Source: VRUE01 sp963717375 | GTDB taxonomy: Bacteria > Actinomycetota > Thermoleophilia > Solirubrobacterales > 70-9 | Reading direction: 5' to 3' | Assembly (NCBI GenBank): GCA_963717375.1 | Contig: OY970329.1 | Location: 2,666,001-2,730,000 of the forward strand | Length of the DNA stretch: 64,000 bases | Part shown: piece by piece, positions 58,742 to 64,000 of the stretch | Layout of the letters: every line of letters begins with the position of its first letter | How positions within the stretch are numbered: position 1 is the first letter of the stretch | Translations under genes and position numbers: made by a program | Notes under the pieces: generated by a model | Told to the model about the DNA's origin: nothing | The model's database searches: none | Seen by the model: the letters and a program-made list of their open reading frames with translations, nothing else

Positions 58742-59836
58742 ATGAGCGTCACCTTCGCCGAGAAGCTCGCCCGCATGCCGGGCTACCAGGCCGGTGTGCC
58801 AACCGGGCAGGCCCCTGAGGCGATCGCCTCCGGCGGCATCGCCCAGCTCGCCTCCAACGAGTCGCCCTTTGGGCCGCACCCGAAGGTGGTCGAGGCGATC
58901 GCCGCCGCCGCCGGCGCGATGAACCGCTACCCCGACCCCGACGCCACCCTGCTGCGCCGCCGCATCGCCGAGCGCTACGAGACCGAGCCCGCCCGCGTCG
59001 CCGTCGGCAATGGCTCCTGCGAGATCCTGCTTGCCGCCGCCGAGGCGCTCTGCGAGCCCGGCGCCGAGATCCTCTACTCCTGGCCGGCCTTCTCGATGTA
59101 TCCCTACCTGCCGGCGCTGACCGGGGCGCGCGAGGTCCGCGTGCCGCTGGGCGAGGGCGACGTCCACGACCTCGACGCGATGGCGGCCGAGGTGACCGCT
59201 GCGACCCAGCTTGTCCTCGTCTGCAACCCCAACAACCCGACCGGGACCCACCTGCCCGCCGCCGAGGTCGCTGCTTTCTGCGCCGGCCTGCCCGCGCACG
59301 TGACCGTGATCCTCGACGAGGCCTACGTCGAGTTCCAGACCCACGACGATCCCGACGCGACGCTCGACCTGCTCGCCGACCTGCCCAACCTGGTCGTCCT
59401 GCGCACCTTCAGCAAGATCTACGGCCTGGCCGGGCTGCGGGTCGGCTACGCGCTCGGCTCGCCCAAGTTCCGCGCCGCGATCGACGCGGTGCGCCAGCCC
59501 TTCAGCGTCAACGCGCTCGCCCAGGCGGCGGGGGCCGAGGCGATCCTGCACCAGGACGACGTCACGCGCCGGGTCGAGGCCACGATCGCCGAGCGCCTGC
59601 GGGTCGAGGACGGCCTGCGCGCACTCGGCCTGGCCACCTCCGACACTCACGCCAACTTCTCCTGGATCGACCTCGGCGAGGCCGAGGAGGCCGATGTCGT
59701 CGCCGGCCTGGCCGAGCGCCAGATCGCCGTCCGCCCAGGAACCCCGCTCGGCGACCCCGGCCACATCCGCGTCTCCTACGGCAGCGCCGAGGAGAACGGC
59801 CGCTTCCTCGCCGGCCTCGCCGAAATCCTCGACTAA
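58742..59836 (+). CDS. hisC: Histidinol-phosphate aminotransferase family enzyme
   Basis: This 364-residue class I/II PLP aminotransferase has LASNESPFGPHPKVVEAI, NRYPDPDATLLRRRIAERY, VGNGSCEILLAAAEAL, CNPNNPTGTHL, LDEAYVEF and the PLP-Lys motif FSKIYGLAGLRVGYAL. HisC enzymes often also serve tyrosine and phenylalanine synthesis. The location among aroH, DAHP synthase and tyrA supports such a role here, as an inference. No other his genes are adjacent. Confidence 0.9.
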   Translation: MSVTFAEKLARMPGYQAGVPTGQAPEAIASGGIAQLASNESPFGPHPKVVEAIAAAAGAMNRYPDPDATLLRRRIAERYETEPARVAVGNGSCEILLAAAEALCEPGAEILYSWPAFSMYPYLPALTGAREVRVPLGEGDVHDLDAMAAEVTAATQLVLVCNPNNPTGTHLPAAEVAAFCAGLPAHVTVILDEAYVEFQTHDDPDATLDLLADLPNLVVLRTFSKIYGLAGLRVGYALGSPKFRAAIDAVRQPFSVNALAQAAGAEAILHQDDVTRRVEATIAERLRVEDGLRALGLATSDTHANFSWIDLGEAEEADVVAGLAERQIAVRPGTPLGDPGHIRVSYGSAEENGRFLAGLAEILD

Positions 59837-60063
59837 CAGGCGCCGGCCTGCTAAAAAGTCAGGGAAGGTGAAGCGATCCACTGACATGACGAGCGTCACT
59901 CGCGCCTCCGGCGCCGCCCTCGTCCCTGTCCGCTTCTCCTATTTCTGGCGATTTAGCTAGGCGTCCGGCCTCGCGGCTCCTGCCGCAACCCCATAAGTAC
60001 TGGCCGGGCGTCGGACTGACTCGCCTCGTTTCGCTGCGCGTGCTGCGACGAGGAAACCGGAAG

Positions 60064-60069
60064 TAGGCT
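60064..60069 (+). promoter_or_regulatory. Candidate -10 element TAGGCT for DAHP synthase, leaderless
   Basis: TAGGCT lies seven bases before the GTG at 60077, at the end of a 240-base gap that holds only short palindromes such as CAGGCGCCGGCCTG (59838-59851). Confidence 0.55.
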
Positions 60070-60076
60070 TGTCAAC

Positions 60077-61176
<1,100 letters not shown>

Positions 61177-61180
<4 letters not shown>

Positions 61181-62265
61181 GGGTCGCGGTTCTCGGCGTC
61201 GGCCTGATCGGCGGCTCGATCGGGCTCGCCGCCCGGCGCCGCCTGGGGGCCGAGGTGACCGGCTTCGACCCTGACCCCGAGACCCTCGCCAGGGCGATCG
61301 ATACCGGCGCGATCGACCGCGGCGCCGGCACGCCCGCCGAGGCCTGCGCGGGCGCCGAGGTGGTCTTCTGCGCCGCACCGGTCGCCGGTCTGGGCGAGCT
61401 GACCGCCGCCGCGCTCGACGCCTGTACCGCCGACACCGTCGTCACCGACGTCGGCTCGACCAAGCGCGACATCGTCGCCGCCCTCGGCACCGACGAGCGC
61501 TTCATCGGCGGTCACCCGCTGGCCGGAGCCGAGACTTCGGGAGTCGAGAACGCCCGCGAGGACCTCTTCGAGGGCGCTCGCTGGTACCTGACGCCGAAAT
61601 CCGAGCGCTCCAGCGGCCTGCTCTACGACCGCCTGCAGCGCACCGTCGCCGGGCTCGGGGCGCGGGTACAGGCGATCGATCCCGAGGCCCACGACCGCCT
61701 GATGGCGACGGTCAGCCACCTGCCCCACGTCGTCGCCAACGTCCTCGTCGGCCAGGCCGCCGAGGAGCTGACCCGCGACTCCGAGCGGATGCCCGAGGTC
61801 GGGCCGAGCTTTCGCGACACGACCCGCGTCGCCGGTGCCAACCCGGCGATCTGGGGCGACATCTTCGCCAGCAACAGCGAGGCGGTGGCGGAAGCGGTTG
61901 ACGCGGTCGCCGATCGCCTGCGCGACGCCGCAGCGCTGATTCGGGGGGGCGAGCGCGACGCGGTTGCCGAGTGGCACGCGAGCGCCGGTGCGGACCGGCG
62001 GCGCCTGCTCGAGGCCGAGCTCAGCGGCGGGCCGCTGCGTGAGCTGCGCGTTGTTGTCGCCAACCGGCCAGGCACGATTGCCGAGCTCGCTCTCGCTCTC
62101 GGCGAGGCCGGGGTCAACATCGAGGACATGGCGCTCTACCCGACCCCCGACATGACCTCCGGCGCCGTCACCCTCTGGGTCTCCGGCAACGATCAAGCTG
62201 CCCGCGCGATGACCCTTGTGCGCGAGCTGGGCCACACGGTTAGCGCCGTCGCCGACGGCGAGTGA
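61177..62265 (+). CDS. tyrA: Prephenate dehydrogenase with ACT domain
   Basis: This 362-residue enzyme oxidises prephenate to 4-hydroxyphenylpyruvate for tyrosine synthesis. VAVLGVGLIGGSIGLAAR is the NAD-binding loop. DVGSTKRDIV, FIGGHPLAGAETSGVENA and MATVSHLPHVVANVL are TyrA motifs. A C-terminal ACT domain (about 285-360, LRVVVANRPGTIAELALALGEAGVNIEDM in part) suggests feedback by tyrosine. The ATG at 61177 overlaps the DAHP synthase stop. It overlaps aroA (GTGA). Confidence 0.93.
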
Positions 62266-63572
62266 CGATGGCGGTGGCGCGCTTCGACCCGACCGGCCCG
62301 CTGCGCGGTTCGCTGCGCCCGCCGGCCGACAAGTCGATCTCGCACCGGGCCGCCCTAATCGCGGCGATGGGGGAGGGCGAAACCACAATCGAGGGCTACC
62401 TTGACTCGGCCGACACCCGTTCGACCCTGGCCGCCGTCGAGGCTCTCGGCGCCGAAGTCGAGGGCGTCAGCGCGACCGAGGTTGATCCGGTGATCAGCGT
62501 TCGCGGCGTCGGCCTGCGCGGGGCGGCGGAGGCCAAGATCGACGTCGGCAACGCGGGCACGCTGCTGCGGCTGCTGCCCGGCTGGCTGGCGGGGCAGCCG
62601 GGCAAGGCCTGGACGCTCGACGGCGATGACTCGATCCGGCGCCGGCCGGTGGACCGGGTTGCCGTGCCGCTGCGCGCGATGGGCGCCAAGCTGAGCTGCC
62701 GCGAGGATCGCTTGCCGCCGCTGGAGATCGAGGGCGCCGAACTGACCGGCGTAGATCATGAGCTGCCGGTTGCGAGCGCCCAGGTCAAGTCGTGCCTGCT
62801 ATTTGCCGGCCTGCTGGCTGAGGGTCAGACCTGGGTAAGCGAGCCGGCGCGCAGCCGCGACCACACCGAGCGAATGCTCTCGGCAGCGGGGGCCGATGTC
62901 GCCTGGATCCACGGTGGGGTCGCTCTGCGGCCACCAAAACGCCTGCTGCTGGGCGAGTTCGCGGTGCCGACAGACTTCTCTTCGGCCGCCTTCTTCATCG
63001 TCGCGGCGCTGCTCGTGCCGGGCAGCGAGATCGTTCTCGAGGCCGTCGGCACGAACCCGACCCGGACCGGCCTGCTCGCCATCCTCGAGCGGATGGGCGC
63101 CGCGGTCGAGGTCGAGCCGGTGGGTGAGCGCGGCGGCGAGCCCGTGGGCACGATCCGTGTGCGCGGCTCGGAGCTGCGGGGCACCGTGGCCGGTGGTGCC
63201 GAGATCCCGCTGGCGATCGACGAGTTGCCCCTGGTTGCCCTCGCCGCCTGCTTCGCCGAGGGCGAGACGACGATCCGCGACGCGGAGGAGCTGCGCCGCA
63301 AGGAGTCCGACCGCGTAGCCACCACCTGCGAGGCGCTGAACGCGCTCGGCGCCACGGCCGAACCGCGCGAGGACGGAATCCGGGTCGAGGGAAGCGGCGG
63401 TTTGCGTGGCGGCACGATCGATTCCCACGGCGATCACCGGATCGCGATGCTCGGCGCGATCGCCGGCCTCGCCTCGCAGGAGGGCGTCGAGGTCAAGGGC
63501 ATGGATGCCGCGGCGATCAGCTATCCGGGTTTCGAGACCGATCTTGCCTCACTGCTGGCTGGCGGCGCCTGA
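62262..63572 (+). CDS. aroA: EPSP synthase (3-phosphoshikimate 1-carboxyvinyltransferase)
   Basis: This 436-residue enzyme makes 5-enolpyruvylshikimate-3-phosphate. LRPPADKSISHRAALIAAMG, VGNAGTLLRLLPGWLAG, DGDDSIRRRPVDRVAVPLRAMGA (in part), RSRDHTERML, LRRKESDRVATTCEALNALG and GDHRIAMLGAIAG are the conserved sites. The stretch NAGTLLRLLPGWLAG has Leu where many class I enzymes have the TAMRPL motif, which points to a class II-like active site. Start GTG 62262 or ATG 62268. Confidence 0.94.
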   Translation: MTMAVARFDPTGPLRGSLRPPADKSISHRAALIAAMGEGETTIEGYLDSADTRSTLAAVEALGAEVEGVSATEVDPVISVRGVGLRGAAEAKIDVGNAGTLLRLLPGWLAGQPGKAWTLDGDDSIRRRPVDRVAVPLRAMGAKLSCREDRLPPLEIEGAELTGVDHELPVASAQVKSCLLFAGLLAEGQTWVSEPARSRDHTERMLSAAGADVAWIHGGVALRPPKRLLLGEFAVPTDFSSAAFFIVAALLVPGSEIVLEAVGTNPTRTGLLAILERMGAAVEVEPVGERGGEPVGTIRVRGSELRGTVAGGAEIPLAIDELPLVALAACFAEGETTIRDAEELRRKESDRVATTCEALNALGATAEPREDGIRVEGSGGLRGGTIDSHGDHRIAMLGAIAGLASQEGVEVKGMDAAAISYPGFETDLASLLAGGA

Positions 63573-63585
63573 GGCGCCCCGCCCG

Positions 63586-63591
63586 TACGCT
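63586..63591 (+). promoter_or_regulatory. Candidate -10 element TACGCT for cmk, leaderless
   Basis: TACGCT lies seven bases before the ATG at 63599. Confidence 0.55.
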
Positions 63592-63598
63592 GCCGCTG

Positions 63599-64000
63599 AT
63601 GGTCATTGCAATTGACGGGCCCGCTGGGGCCGGGAAGTCGACGGTCGCCCGCGCGCTCGCGGGGCGGCTTGGGTTCACCTATCTCGATTCCGGGGCGATG
63701 TACCGCTGCGTCGCCCTGGCCGCGCTCGAGCGCGGTGCTGACCTCGACGACGAGGCGACAATGGGGGAGCTGGCGAGCTCGCTGGAGATCGAGCTCGACG
63801 GCGATCGGGTCGTGCTCGATGGGCATGACGCGGGCGCCGCGATCCGCTCGCCCGAGGTGACCGCGGCGTCTTCCCGCGTATCCGTTCACCCGGGCGTGCG
63901 CGAGGCGATGGTGGCGCGCCAGCGCGAGCTGATCGCGGCAGGCCGCTACGTCGCTGAGGGTCGCGATATCGGCACCGTGGTCAGCCCCGACTCGCCGCTG
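63599..64000 (+). CDS. cmk: Cytidylate kinase, 3' end beyond window
   Basis: The first 134 codons of CMP kinase are present. VIAIDGPAGAGKSTVARALA is the P-loop, LDSGAMYRCVALAAL and AEGRDIGTVV are CMP-site motifs of the bacterial family. The frame is open to the window edge, and family members are about 220 residues, so about 90 residues are missing. The aroA-cmk order is common in bacteria. Confidence 0.93.
   Translation, partial: MVIAIDGPAGAGKSTVARALAGRLGFTYLDSGAMYRCVALAALERGADLDDEATMGELASSLEIELDGDRVVLDGHDAGAAIRSPEVTAASSRVSVHPGVREAMVARQRELIAAGRYVAEGRDIGTVVSPDSPL

Noticed and set aside
59837..60076. Possible small gene or RNA between hisC and the DAHP synthase gene
   Set aside because: Short open frames here lack start signals. 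Only short palindromes such as CAGGCGCCGGCCTG are seen, and there is no conserved RNA motif I recognise.

Overview
The window is GC-rich throughout, densely packed and shows no rRNA, tRNA, transposase, phage or CRISPR signal. An actinobacterium of the class Thermoleophilia (Solirubrobacterales-like) is the best guess. The grounds are the dcw cluster with mraZ but no ftsA, the ATGA/GTGA coupling of genes, the NHEJ pair Ku/LigD-Pol, and a secreted protein (4666-3962) whose N-terminus (LPSPALGIAALALFVALGG) is typical of that group. The taxonomic call is an inference. No gene-free stretch exceeds 300 bases. The longest are 5329-5611 (cobalamin riboswitch), 39471-39713 (ftsZ promoter region), 59837-60076 (nothing beyond short palindromes and a promoter) and 24461-24669 (mraZ regulatory region).

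Layout. 1-5.3 kb: end of a GMC oxidoreductase, a TPR protein, a divergent GAF histidine kinase/LuxR-type regulator pair and two proteins of unknown function. 5.4-11.9 kb: a cobalamin-riboswitch operon with two DUF4430 proteins (one secreted, one lipoprotein), an ECF T component, a fused double ATPase, and an S-component-like membrane protein fused to an alpha/alpha toroid. DUF4430 and the toroid are the two folds of animal transcobalamin/intrinsic factor, so this looks like a split, membrane-tethered bacterial corrinoid capture-and-import machine. It is the main discovery candidate. 11.9-17.7 kb: nitroreductase, glpD, a degenerate Rho paralogue, a PHP phosphatase, a PfkB kinase and DUF192. 17.7-22.6 kb: a two-component system coupled to cpaB-tadA-tadB-tadC without visible pilin genes. 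22.6-24.5 kb: a frame-broken trypsin-like protease and a membrane protein.

24.5-40.8 kb: division and cell wall cluster mraZ-rsmH-ftsL-ftsI-murE-murF-mraY-(GNAT)-murD-ftsW-murG-murC-murB-ftsQ-ftsZ, with a POTRA-less FtsQ and an acetyltransferase inserted. 41-46 kb: glycine cleavage system gcvT-gcvH-gcvPA-gcvPB flanked by GNAT genes. 46.6-48.4 kb: LigD polymerase domain and Ku. 48.6-50 kb: a FetAB-like ABC pair. 50-53.4 kb: beta-propeller anti-sigma candidate, ECF sigma factor and propeller-M14 peptidase. 53.5-64 kb: MFS pump, trpS, scpA-scpB-rsuA-like-aroH, hisC, DAHP synthase-tyrA-aroA and the start of cmk, which together cover much of aromatic amino acid synthesis.

Two patterns run across the whole window. 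First, many transcription-unit-leading genes have a TANNNT hexamer 6-8 nt before the start codon, which suggests widespread leaderless transcripts. Second, several families of dispersed hairpin elements sit at gene junctions or inside genes. One family has five copies with 23-30 bp arms around a shared GGnnnCCCCTC seed, two copies of which enclose a conserved core of about 60 bp. Another is a 47-bp element with two copies. Local base composition and codon choice shift around several of these hairpins.
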